From positions 1 to 34,293 of the forward strand of contig SLPQ01000201.1 of the NCBI GenBank assembly GCA_007131925.1: DNA of 34,293 nucleotides. Reading direction: 5' to 3'. This DNA comes from Candidatus Brocadiia bacterium. GTDB taxonomy: Bacteria; Planctomycetota; DG-23; SLPQ01. The notes beneath the pieces are model-generated. The model was not told where the DNA came from. It made no database searches and worked only from the letters and a program-made list of their open reading frames with translations. The translations under genes were made by a program, and so were the position numbers. Of the stretch, positions 9,850 to 18,759 are shown piece after piece (position 1 is the stretch's first letter; every line of letters starts with the position of its first letter).

Positions 9850-10571
9850 CCGACATTCTGGCTATAGGGGCCCATCCGGACGACGTCGAAATCTCCGCCG
9901 GAGGCACTCTTGTCAAGATGCGCAACCTCGGCCACTCGATTGCCTTGTGCGCCGCCAGCGACGGAGAGCCCACACCGCACGGCTCGCATGAAATCCGCCT
10001 GAGAGAGGCCGCATCCGTCGCCTCCAAGCTCAGCTGCGAATACGAAATCCTCGACATGCCAAACCGATACGTAGTCGATTCCGTAGAAAATCGCATAAAG
10101 ATTGCAAATATCATCAGAAAGCACCGTCCCGCCGTCATCCTGTGCCCCCACACGGCGGGTCTCCATCCCGATCACACAGCCGTCTCTCAGATAGTGGACG
10201 CGGCGCGTTTCTATGCGAAGCTCACAAAGACCGACCCTGAGGGCCGCGAGTGGCCTTATGAGCCATGGTGGACGCCTCGTCAATATTACTACTTTCTGGG
10301 CGGGGTCGAGCAGGGGGTCATGCCGACTTTCATTGTGGATGTCACGGATGAGTATGAGGATAAGATGGACATTCTAAACTGCTACGCCTCCCAGTGGCAG
10401 GTTGACATGGATATGCTCTCAAGGAGCGCGCACTGGGGCAGGATGATCGGCGCAAAGTGGGGTGAGGCGTTTGCCGCGCGTGGCCCAGTGGCCATCAGCG
10501 ACATCATGCAGCTTACCGAAAGACACGGCATGCCGCGCACGACCCGGCAGAAGCGAACGGCCGGCAGGTAG
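9846..10571 (+). CDS. PIG-L family deacetylase (LmbE/BshB-like)
   Basis: TDILAIGAHPDDVEISAGGTLVKM and CPHTAGLHPDHTAVSQIV signatures. Start at the ATG overlapping the recN stop (ATGA); the track start 9804 lies inside recN. Confidence 0.93.
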   Translation: MTDILAIGAHPDDVEISAGGTLVKMRNLGHSIALCAASDGEPTPHGSHEIRLREAASVASKLSCEYEILDMPNRYVVDSVENRIKIANIIRKHRPAVILCPHTAGLHPDHTAVSQIVDAARFYAKLTKTDPEGREWPYEPWWTPRQYYYFLGGVEQGVMPTFIVDVTDEYEDKMDILNCYASQWQVDMDMLSRSAHWGRMIGAKWGEAFAARGPVAISDIMQLTERHGMPRTTRQKRTAGR

Positions 10572-10756
10572 AAAGACAGCGCAAAAAAAGCCGCGGGCCG
10601 CTGTACCCAGTGAGGGGGAAGGGGAGATCCATACACATGGGCACACTCGACCCACGGCGATTTACAACCGTGAAGATCTCTTTGTCTATGAAAGTGACAG
10701 GCAACTGACAGGTATGGTTCCGACGGTCTTAAGGCGCGTCGGCAACATGCACCAGC

Positions 10757-11539
10757 TCACCTTATGCCGGCACAGATGGCCTCGGTGGTCGCAAGATCAA
10801 AAGATGTGACAAGTACCAGGATGTTCTCACCGCTACGCCAGCTTATCATCGTATAATCCGGTCCAACTGTGGCTGTGGCGTCGGGCTTATCGCAGCTGCA
10901 TGGGCTGCCTTTCGGCATATGTATGTCGCGCCCGGATAAGATGAAGAGGCTTACGGGCTCTTCATGGAGGTGCGAAGCGATGTAAAACATCTTGTGCTCA
11001 GTGGCATGGTAGTAGAGCTTTGCACCCTGGACCTCAAGGCCGTCATACGTGATGTCTGGTACATCGACGGGGTGCTTTACCTGCGTCTGAAACCATTCCT
11101 GCAGTTGCCTGCAGCAGCTTGCATGCGCATCGAGTACAAGCTGGCCTGTTCCCCAAAGTCGATGCTGCTCGATGGTGCTCTCAGCAAGGGTGCTTGAGGG
11201 CGCCAGCAGTGCCATTCCCGCAAAAATGCCGACGGCTACAAGCACCGCCGCGGCCGTAGCCCACACAAATCTCGGCTTGCTGCCGGTGGCGCTCATCCCT
11301 CGATTTGCAACCACAGGCTCCAGCGACTCCATAAATACGTCCAGACGGCCGCGTGAGCCGGTTGCCGCGCCGTGGGCAGCCAGAGCCGCGAGGCGCTCTT
11401 TGAGCCTGCCGAAAAGGCCCGCGTAGTTTCTGCACTCCGGGCAGCCCGTGAGATGTGTTTCCAGGCTCGACTGCTCATTCGAGCTCAGCTCGAGGTCGAG
11501 CATTCCGTGAATAAGCCCTCTGGCTTCAAGGCATGTCAT
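10757..11539 (-). CDS. Anti-sigma factor with zinc-finger (zf-HC2) domain, transmembrane helix and RsiW-like C-terminal domain
   Basis: MTCLEARGLIHG...LETHLTGCPECRNY (H-x3-C-x2-C), TM segment FVWATAAAVLVAVGIFAGMALLA, 4-bp overlap with an upstream ECF sigma. Confidence 0.88.
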   Translation of the reverse strand: MTCLEARGLIHGMLDLELSSNEQSSLETHLTGCPECRNYAGLFGRLKERLAALAAHGAATGSRGRLDVFMESLEPVVANRGMSATGSKPRFVWATAAAVLVAVGIFAGMALLAPSSTLAESTIEQHRLWGTGQLVLDAHASCCRQLQEWFQTQVKHPVDVPDITYDGLEVQGAKLYYHATEHKMFYIASHLHEEPVSLFILSGRDIHMPKGSPCSCDKPDATATVGPDYTMISWRSGENILVLVTSFDLATTEAICAGIR

Positions 11540-12171
11540 CTGTGGCTTCCCTTTTCCCGGCGTCGCAACAATCCTCTCTCCTGAGCGTAATTGCGCAGTC
11601 TTGCATAAAGCATCTCGCGCCCTCTGGATATCCTGGACCTGACTGTGCCCATCGGTATGTCAAGGGCGCTGCTTATCTCCTCATACGTCAAGCCTGATAC
11701 ATCGCACATTATCACAGCCTCCCTGAACTGGTCAGGTAGAGCATCCAGGGCGGCCCCTATCTCACTGTCGAAAAACTGTCCGAAAAACTTCTCCTGCGGG
11801 TCCTCGGCAACCCCTCCGAAAACCTCCTCGACCTTGTGGTCAAGGCCTTCTTCATATGAAACCCGCGTTGGCTGCCTGCGGTCCTTGTGGTATCGGTTGA
11901 TGTAGGCATTCGTCATTATCCTGAAGAGCCAGGCACGCGGCTTCCGGATGTCTTGTGAGCGCTTAAAGCCGATATACCCCCGCAGGAATGTTTCCTGCAG
12001 GAGATCCTCTGCATCCGCCCTATTGCTTGTAAACCTCAGCGCGCCCGCAAAGAGCACATCCTCGTGTGGCCTGACCAGCTTCTCAAAGTCGGCCCTGAGC
12101 TCATCTTCGTCAGTTCGGCGCGGCACCAGCACCCCTCTTGGCCTGAAACCGCACCGCGCTACAGCTGTCAT
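11536..12171 (-). CDS. ECF RNA polymerase sigma factor
   Basis: ADAEDLLQETFLRGYIGF...KPRAWLFRIMTNAYINRYHKD (region 2) and LPDQFREAVIMCDVSGLTYEEISSALDIPMGTVRSRISRGREML (region 4). Track ORF start 12510 overlaps the neighbouring anti-sigma gene; start set at MTAVARCG. Confidence 0.92.
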   Translation of the reverse strand: MTAVARCGFRPRGVLVPRRTDEDELRADFEKLVRPHEDVLFAGALRFTSNRADAEDLLQETFLRGYIGFKRSQDIRKPRAWLFRIMTNAYINRYHKDRRQPTRVSYEEGLDHKVEEVFGGVAEDPQEKFFGQFFDSEIGAALDALPDQFREAVIMCDVSGLTYEEISSALDIPMGTVRSRISRGREMLYARLRNYAQERGLLRRREKGSHR

Positions 12172-12376
12172 GACAAGGCATTGTGCGGGACGGTTCCGGA
12201 AATATCTGTCGTTAGTCGAGAATCTGTAACAGGTTACGCCGTCAATACAGGTACGATGGCTCCACTTTACCCGTACAAACGTGTCAGCATGGATTTTATG
12301 GATGGGAAGACGTGCGGCAACGATATTCCTGAGCCGCTGGGGGCGCTGAGGGGCTGCGTCCATTCCAGGGGGGTTA

Positions 12377-13171
12377 TCAAAACACCCGCGGGCCGACCAT
12401 GTCCAGAAGCTCTGCAGGATCCATGCGCGCCACAAGCACGTAGGTAAAGCCGCCGCGCCGCCACGCCACAACCCCGAAATCGCCTCGCTTTTCGAGCTTC
12501 GTAGCCCCAAGGCGCGTCTGCCTCATCTCTCCGCCAAGCTCGCCAAGGTCAAGACGATCGAACACAAACATCGACACGGTGCGCGACCCGTAACGAAAGG
12601 CAAAATGGCCTGCCTCCCGAAATCCTATTTCCTGCGGACCTGCCCCCATCAGCTCGAAGCGTTCCTCCCCCACCAGTGGTACTTCAGGCATGCTTGCCAT
12701 CTTGAAAAGGGCCAGCCTGCGCGCACGTTCGGGGTCCTGCGTGCTGTAAAAATGTGTGATCTGATCCTCTATGACCGCGATGTGAGCGAGAATCGCCTTC
12801 GAGCTGTACTGGGGGTCGCTTCTGACCATGGTGCCATACACCACGCCGAAAACGAGCAGGATCGAGGCGGCCGCCGCAGCCATCCTGAAAACGCCACTGT
12901 GGGCCAGCCGCCTGACGCCGCTTCCAATCCACCGATGGACAAAGCCCTCATCAACCAGAAAGACCCCGAAGCAGCGTCTTTCGAGGCCTTCCGGAGGCAC
13001 GATCTGTGCGATGCTTGAAGCGACCGCCGCGTGGAGGTCTCTCAGGCCTTCGAGGCGCGCCGCGCATGCCTGGCACATCTCGAGATGCTCGAGGATCTCA
13101 ACGTTAGTTCGCACGTCGAGCTCGTTGTCCATGAATGCGGATAAAAACTTGCGCGTCTCTTTGCAGTTCAT
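12377..13171 (-). CDS. Anti-sigma factor with zinc-finger domain and transmembrane helix
   Basis: MNCKETRKFLSAFMDNELDVRTNVEILEHLEMCQACAARLEGL (H-x3-C-x2-C), TM segment GVFRMAAAAASILLVFGVVYGTMV. Start overlaps the stop of the ECF sigma gene at 13168. Confidence 0.88.
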   Translation of the reverse strand: MNCKETRKFLSAFMDNELDVRTNVEILEHLEMCQACAARLEGLRDLHAAVASSIAQIVPPEGLERRCFGVFLVDEGFVHRWIGSGVRRLAHSGVFRMAAAAASILLVFGVVYGTMVRSDPQYSSKAILAHIAVIEDQITHFYSTQDPERARRLALFKMASMPEVPLVGEERFELMGAGPQEIGFREAGHFAFRYGSRTVSMFVFDRLDLGELGGEMRQTRLGATKLEKRGDFGVVAWRRGGFTYVLVARMDPAELLDMVGPRVF

Positions 13172-13773
13172 GTCCTTGCCCGCCTGTCGATAAAGCCCAT
13201 TTCCCGAGCGTAGCCAGCAAGCCTGCGCTCGAGAATGCGCCTGCCCCTGTATAGCCTGCTCATTACCGTGCCGACAGGGCACTGCATTGCTTCGGCGATC
13301 TCGACATAGGAAAGACCGTCTACGCCGCAGAGCAGGACCGGCACACGGTATTCCACGGGCAGCTCGTCCAGCGCCCTGGCCACAGTATCACTGAGGCATT
13401 CTCTGAATGCCGGCTCGCTGCTTGATATGCCCGTGCCGTGATCATCGGCCTCGCTCACGAGCTCATCCATCGACTCGATAGCCACCAGTGGGGGGCGCCG
13501 CCCGCTCTTTTTCAGGCCATTCAGGAATATATTCGTCATAATCTTGATCAGCCAGGCCTTAAGGTTCGTGCCTTTCTCGAATTGGTCAAAGAACCTGAAG
13601 GCCCTCAGAAGGGCATCCTGCACGAGATCCTCAGCAGCCTTTTCATTGGCCGTCATCCTGAGCGCTACGGCGTACATGGTCCTCAGATGCGGCGTGGCAA
13701 GCTCCATGAATTCGTACCTTACATCTCCTGAAGCATTGCCTTTCACGGTAATCCCCTGAACAGTACCTTCCAT
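13168..13773 (-). CDS. ECF RNA polymerase sigma factor
   Basis: EKAAEDLVQDALLRAFRFFDQFEKGTNLKAWLIKIMTNIFLN and LPVEYRVPVLLCGVDGLSYVEIAEAMQCPVGTVMSRLYRGRRILE. Confidence 0.93.
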   Translation of the reverse strand: MEGTVQGITVKGNASGDVRYEFMELATPHLRTMYAVALRMTANEKAAEDLVQDALLRAFRFFDQFEKGTNLKAWLIKIMTNIFLNGLKKSGRRPPLVAIESMDELVSEADDHGTGISSSEPAFRECLSDTVARALDELPVEYRVPVLLCGVDGLSYVEIAEAMQCPVGTVMSRLYRGRRILERRLAGYAREMGFIDRRART

Positions 13774-13846
13774 CTTATAAACATTGAAGACTACTGCAGT
13801 ATTTCATTTTCCCTGAAATGCACCGGCTTTTCGAGGAATTTCCGGT

Positions 13847-14341
13847 CTATTGGTGGGTTTGGTGCTCGTCTTCGATAAAGAGGTAGTGCACTACGATGTA
13901 TATGGCTGCAAGGGTTATGAAGGCATCTGCAGCGTTGAAGGTCGGCCAGGACCATCCGGCGAGCTGAAAATCGAGGAAATCACGTGCGTGACCGAAAGCC
14001 ACCCTGTCTATCAGGTTGCCCGCCGCCCCGCCAAGAATAGATCCCCAGGCGAGTCCTTCGGCGCGGAATGGGCCGGCAAACCAGTAGTAGTACATTACCA
14101 CGATAAGCGCCGCAAGAAAGCCCGCAACGGTGACTAGAAACGGCATAGAAGCGAATAGCCCCCAGGCGATACCGGGGTTTGTCGCAGCCCGCAGGCTGAA
14201 AAAGCCGGGGATGACACTAATCTCGCCCGCGCCGCCGAGAGCGCGCTCGTAGATGAGCCACTTGGTAAACTGATCCGCGGCGGTGCACAGCACCGCCGCG
14301 ATCCAGAATATCGCCCGCGAGCCCAAGTGCTTCTCAGGCAC
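13847..14341 (-). CDS. lspA: Lipoprotein signal peptidase (signal peptidase II)
   Basis: ADQFTKWLIYERALG, ATNPGIAWGLFA (N-x-G-x-A/S-F-like), GSILGGAAGNLIDRVAFGHARDFLDF, TFNAADAFITLAAIYIVV. Likely GTG start overlapping the traR/dksA stop. Confidence 0.94.
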   Translation of the reverse strand: MPEKHLGSRAIFWIAAVLCTAADQFTKWLIYERALGGAGEISVIPGFFSLRAATNPGIAWGLFASMPFLVTVAGFLAALIVVMYYYWFAGPFRAEGLAWGSILGGAAGNLIDRVAFGHARDFLDFQLAGWSWPTFNAADAFITLAAIYIVVHYLFIEDEHQTHQ

Positions 14342-14708
14342 CTTCCCTTTCCTCCGTACGCTTGCACTCGATGCACAGCTGCGCAAATGGGATGGCGTTT
14401 AGCCTGCCGTATCCCACTTTGCCGCCGCACTGCTCGCAGATACCGAAGGTGCCGGCTTCGAGTCTCTCGAGTGCCGCGTCTATATCGCGGAGCTCCTGAG
14501 ACTCACCCTCGATCAGCTCCAGCGCAAACTCCTTGTCGTAGTTGTCCGAGCCTATGTCCGCCATGTGGATGGGCATTGCGGATACGTCGCCGGATGCAGT
14601 GTCACGGCGACTCAGCGCATTCTTTCTGATGCTTTCTACCTCGCTGGCCAAGCGCCTGCGCATCGTTAAGAGCCTTTCTTTGAACTTCTCGAGGGTGCTT
14701 TGCTTCAC
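14334..14708 (-). CDS. TraR/DksA family zinc-finger protein
   Basis: ELRDIDAALERLEAGTFGICEQCGGKVGYGRLNAIPFAQLCIECKRTEE: four-Cys DksA zinc finger. Confidence 0.92.
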   Translation of the reverse strand: MKQSTLEKFKERLLTMRRRLASEVESIRKNALSRRDTASGDVSAMPIHMADIGSDNYDKEFALELIEGESQELRDIDAALERLEAGTFGICEQCGGKVGYGRLNAIPFAQLCIECKRTEEREGA

Positions 14709-14828
14709 GGAGAGCTCCTTTCAACCTTGTCAAGTTGACAACCGACACGGATCAAGGCATCCAGCAGAGAAACCAGCATTTTACCCGCGGGCGCATCCTA
14801 AGTCAATCTTTCAGGGCGGCCGATGCGC

Positions 14829-15638
14829 TCAGCCGACAGCCGGCGGTTGGCTGATGGGCAGGCTGAAGGTCACCGTCGTACCCCGGCTCATTTCGCTCTC
14901 GATGTGGAGAGATCCCCCATGTTTTTCGACTATCCTTTCTGTAACAGCCAGCCCAAGGCCAGTGCCACCTTTTCTGGTCGAAAAGTAGGCTTCGAAGACA
15001 TGCGGTATCGCGTCTGGTGATATACCTTCGCCGGTGTCGCAAACCTTTAGCTGGACTGCCGAAGGGGTCCCCTCGGTCACGATGGTCAGCGTACCGCCGC
15101 CTGACATTGCCTCTACGGCGTTTATGATGACGTTGAGAAGCGCCTGCTTGATAAGGCCGGGATCGATGCTCATGGTCGGCAGACTGGTGTCGAGGCGGGT
15201 CTGTACTGAGACCTCGGCACTGCGGATCTCTGGCTTGAGAAATGTGATTACATCCTCTATGAGGTCGTTAAGGGAAACATCCTGGCGCTCCAGCGGGCGA
15301 CGCATTGCATACCGAAGAAATCCAGAAAGCACATCCTCGAGCCTGCGGCACTCTCTCATAATGACTGAGAGTCGTTCGCGAGAAGCATCAGGCAGGGGCC
15401 CATCGGCTTCAAGCTCCTCCTGGAGCAGCTGGAGATTGAGATTCAGCGCTCCGAGAGGGTTTTTAAGCTCGTGTGCGAGGCCTCCTGCGATGCGCTCGAT
15501 GAGTTCCTGCTGGCGTTGTCTGAGCCTCCTTGCGGTTGCAAGTGACTTGCGTCGCTGGCGCCATGTCAGGACAAAAGCTGCAAGCGCCGAGGTTAAGAGC
15601 GCAGCGGAGATCACAAGCAGGGGGACTGCATCCTTCAC
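14829..15638 (-). CDS. Sensor histidine kinase (NtrB/ZraS-like)
   Basis: GGLAHELKNPLGALNLNLQLL (H box), NVIINAVEAMSGGG (N box), VCDTGEGISPDAIPHVFEAYFSTRKGGTGLGLAVTERIVEKHGG (G boxes), N-terminal TM segment. Confidence 0.94.
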   Translation of the reverse strand: MKDAVPLLVISAALLTSALAAFVLTWRQRRKSLATARRLRQRQQELIERIAGGLAHELKNPLGALNLNLQLLQEELEADGPLPDASRERLSVIMRECRRLEDVLSGFLRYAMRRPLERQDVSLNDLIEDVITFLKPEIRSAEVSVQTRLDTSLPTMSIDPGLIKQALLNVIINAVEAMSGGGTLTIVTEGTPSAVQLKVCDTGEGISPDAIPHVFEAYFSTRKGGTGLGLAVTERIVEKHGGSLHIESEMSRGTTVTFSLPISQPPAVG

Positions 15639-15658
15639 GGCCTCTTCCCCACATGAGC

Positions 15659-15692
15659 AAAGGCCCGGGAGCCTGTGAGGACCCGGGCCTTT
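15659..15692 (-). terminator. Intrinsic terminator-like hairpin downstream of csp
   Basis: Perfect 11-bp inverted repeat AAAGGCCCGGG-N12-CCCGGGCCTTT, just past the csp stop. U-tract is short on either strand. Confidence 0.65.
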
Positions 15693-15704
15693 CTTTACTA
15701 AGAC

Positions 15705-15911
15705 TTAGGAGTCCGCGCGTGTGACGTTGCGGGCCTGCAGGCCCTTTTCTCCCTCCACAACCTCAAACTCCACACTATCACCATCTTCGAGCGTCTTGAA
15801 GCCGTCACCGGCGATATTGGAGTAGTGCACGAAAACATCTGCGCCGTTTTCCTGCTCGATGAATCCAAAGCCCTTCTTGCCGTCAAACCACTTAACCTTG
15901 CCAGCTGCCAT
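15705..15911 (-). CDS. Cold-shock domain protein (CspA family)
   Basis: [30 protein letters not shown]...[17 protein letters not shown]; good SD AGGAGAT before ATG. Confidence 0.96.
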   Translation of the reverse strand: MAAGKVKWFDGKKGFGFIEQENGADVFVHYSNIAGDGFKTLEDGDSVEFEVVEGEKGLQARNVTRADS

Positions 15912-16027
15912 TGCCGTATCTCCTGTATACTTGTAGAACTGCGCAGCCTTTCAAAACCGCCTCGGCGCTGCGCCCCGCCGGACCGTCTCGCACCCATGCC
16001 GCAATGAGGCATGGCGATAAAATCTTC

Positions 16028-18154
16028 CTACCCGTCGGCCTTCTTCTCTTCCTTTAGCGCCGCCTTGCGGCTGAGTCGGATCTTGCCGTTGTCATCGACA
16101 TCTATGCACTTGACAGTAACCTCATCACCCATGCGAACGTGGTCGGTGACCTTCGCGACATATTCCTCTGAAAGCTCCGATATATGCAGGAGTCCCTCAG
16201 TGCCGGGCAATATCTCGATAAAGGCGCCGAAGTCCTTTATCCCACGGACCCGGCCAGTGTAGATCTTGCCGACCTCGGGCTCCTCGGTGATGCTCAGGAC
16301 CGTCTGCTTGGCCTTTTCTATGCCTTCTGCGTCGGTGCCGGATATGGTGACCGTGCCGTCGTCTTCGAGCTCGATAGTGGTGCCGGTCTCCTCCTGCAGC
16401 TTGCGCACGACCTTGCCGCCGGAGCCGATGACCATGCCGATCTTTTCGGGGTTGATCTTGATCTGAACCAGCTTAGGTGCATAAACCGACAGCGCCGGTC
16501 TCGGGCGGTCGATCACGGAGAGCATCCCCCGGAGTATGCTGAGGCGTGCCTCGCGCCCCTGATCGAGCGCACTGGAGATTATCTCGTCCTTCAGGCCGGC
16601 CACCTTTATGTCAAGCTGTACGGCTGTGATGCCGTTTTGCGTGCCTGCGACCTTAAAGTCCATGTCGCCGTAATGGTCCTCCTCGCCCTGGATATCGGTC
16701 AGCAGTACATCTGTGCCCTCGTGGCTGATCAGGCCTATGGAGATGCCTGCAACCGGCCTCAAAATCGACACGCCAGCGTCCATCAGCGAGAGGGTCGCCC
16801 CGCAGACTGTGGCCATCGAGCTCGAGCCGTTAGACTCGGTGACGTCCGAGACCACCCGTATCGTATAGGGAAAGGCCTCCTCCTGGGGAATCACACGCTT
16901 GATCGCCTTTTCCGCAAGAGCTCCGTGGCCTATGTCGCGTCGGGATGGTCCCCGGACGGGCTTTACCTCGCCCACTGAGAAGGGGGGGAAGTTATAATGG
17001 AGCATGAATGTCCTGCTGAAATCCTCTATGAGGCCCTCAACCATCTCCTCGTCCATGCCTGTGCCCAGCGTGACAGTGGCCACGACCTGCGTCTCGCCGC
17101 GGGTGAATATGGCGCTGCCGTGAGTGCGAGGCAGTATGCCTACCTCACAGTTGATGGGTCTGAGCTCACCGGGAGCGCGACCATCGCTGCGGCTACCCTG
17201 GGCTATGCGGGCGCGCACGATATCTTTCATAACCTCATCAAAGCCGCCCCGAACGTCGGGCGGGTCTTGGATAAGTCCCTGTTCGACGGCCGCCTGGCCG
17301 GCCTCTTCCCGCAGCGAGCCAAGAGCGAGGCTTCTTTCGGCCTTTCCGCGCGTGTCCAAAGCGGCGGCGATCTTCGAGGAAAAGCCCGACCTTACGAAAT
17401 CTGCCACCTTTGGCGTGGTCTCGTCCTCGGCAACCTGCTGCTTGACCGCGGCTCGCTGGTCACGAAGCGAAGCGACAAGCTCTCTTACATCCTTTGCGCC
17501 CCTGCGGCCAAACTGTATAGCCGCATGCATATCAGCCTCGCTGACCTCGCTCGCATCCGCCTCGATCATGACGACATCGTCGCCGTTGGCTGCAAGGACC
17601 AGGTCGATATCGCTTTCGTCCAGCTGGCTGGTGGTGGGATTCAGTACAAACTCCCCGTTGACCCGGCCGACCCTGACAACGCCCAGCGGCGTTTCAAAAG
17701 GTATGGAGGATGTGCAAAGGGCCGCCGTCGCTCCGATCATTGAGAGTGTGTCAGGGTCATTTTCGCCATCGGCGGAAAAGACCCATGCTATTACCTGCAC
17801 TTCGTCCTTGTATCCATCCGGAAAAAGCGGCCTGATGGGACGATCGATCATCCTCATTGTGAGGGTTTCCTTCAGGGTTGGCCGTCCCTCGCGCTTGTAG
17901 AAGCGTCCTCCGGGGATCTTGCCGGCCGCCTGAAACTTCTCGCGATAATCGACAAATAATGGAAACCAGTCAATGCCCTCGCGCGCGGGGGCGCTTTGTG
18001 CGGTGACCAGCACGACAGTGTCAGCATAGCGCACAACCACCGCGCCGTCGGCCTGCCTTGCAATCTTGCCCGTTTCCAGTGACAGTATCCTGCCGCCTAT
18101 TTCCTTTTCGACTCTCAGTACGCTCGCAGTCACGATCTTCTCCAATCCGCTCAA
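16028..18154 (-). CDS. pnp: Polyribonucleotide nucleotidyltransferase
   Basis: Two RNase PH-like repeats, FTRGETQVVATVTLG, KIGMVIGSGGKVVRKLQEETG (KH), and S1 domain GKIYTGRVRGIKDFGAFIEILPGTEGLLHISEL. Confidence 0.98.
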   Translation of the reverse strand: MSGLEKIVTASVLRVEKEIGGRILSLETGKIARQADGAVVVRYADTVVLVTAQSAPAREGIDWFPLFVDYREKFQAAGKIPGGRFYKREGRPTLKETLTMRMIDRPIRPLFPDGYKDEVQVIAWVFSADGENDPDTLSMIGATAALCTSSIPFETPLGVVRVGRVNGEFVLNPTTSQLDESDIDLVLAANGDDVVMIEADASEVSEADMHAAIQFGRRGAKDVRELVASLRDQRAAVKQQVAEDETTPKVADFVRSGFSSKIAAALDTRGKAERSLALGSLREEAGQAAVEQGLIQDPPDVRGGFDEVMKDIVRARIAQGSRSDGRAPGELRPINCEVGILPRTHGSAIFTRGETQVVATVTLGTGMDEEMVEGLIEDFSRTFMLHYNFPPFSVGEVKPVRGPSRRDIGHGALAEKAIKRVIPQEEAFPYTIRVVSDVTESNGSSSMATVCGATLSLMDAGVSILRPVAGISIGLISHEGTDVLLTDIQGEEDHYGDMDFKVAGTQNGITAVQLDIKVAGLKDEIISSALDQGREARLSILRGMLSVIDRPRPALSVYAPKLVQIKINPEKIGMVIGSGGKVVRKLQEETGTTIELEDDGTVTISGTDAEGIEKAKQTVLSITEEPEVGKIYTGRVRGIKDFGAFIEILPGTEGLLHISELSEEYVAKVTDHVRMGDEVTVKCIDVDDNGKIRLSRKAALKEEKKADG

Positions 18155-18388
18155 AAAATCCTACGCCGCCTCATCCTTCTTCCATCCAGCGTCAACCGCT
18201 TTCTGAAGTAGCACCAGCTCCGCCCGGAAACCTCAACAAACAGTCTCCCGGCGCGCTGCAATGCTGCAAATTCAACGTATATATCGCTCAATAACCAAAG
18301 CCGCCGAAAGCACCAAACACATGCCTTCGTGCGGGTGAGGGTCGTAAAGGCCATGCGTGGCAGGCTCAGGGTCCACAGCCGTCAGCAG

Positions 18389-18658
18389 CTACCGGCGCAG
18401 ACCCAGTCGCTCTATGAGCTTCTGGTAGCGCTGCCTGTCGGTGCGGCTGAGATACTTAAGCAGGGCTGAGCGCCTTCCCACAAGCTTCAAGAGGCCGCGA
18501 CGGGATGAATAATCCTTCTTGTGCGTCTTCAAGTGGTCGCTGATCTCTGATATTCGCCTCGTAAGCAATGCGACCTGCACCTCGGGGCTCCCCGAGTCAT
18601 ACTCATGCAAACGGTAATCTTCGATAACCTGCGTCTTTTCGTCGTTCTGCATCACCAT
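18389..18658 (-). CDS. rpsO: 30S ribosomal protein S15
   Basis: [72 protein letters not shown]. The track ORF has a spurious N-terminal extension; AAGGAG lies upstream of the ATG at 18658. Confidence 0.96.
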   Translation of the reverse strand: MVMQNDEKTQVIEDYRLHEYDSGSPEVQVALLTRRISEISDHLKTHKKDYSSRRGLLKLVGRRSALLKYLSRTDRQRYQKLIERLGLRR

Positions 18659-18759
18659 CAACTCACAGCTCCTTCGCGCGTACTCAGCATCCTCAAAACA
18701 CGGCCGCATATTATATAGTCGGCCGGTCAAATGGCAACAGACAACTTTAGCCGGCGTTT

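Noticed and set aside
11536-12510. Full 324-aa version of the second ECF sigma ORF
   Set aside because: The first ~113 codons overlap the neighbouring anti-sigma gene and have no sigma similarity; start moved to 12171.
16184-17900. Long + strand ORFs (16184-16978, 16997-17743, 17124-17900)
   Set aside because: Antisense shadows of pnp in GC-rich DNA; products look non-natural.
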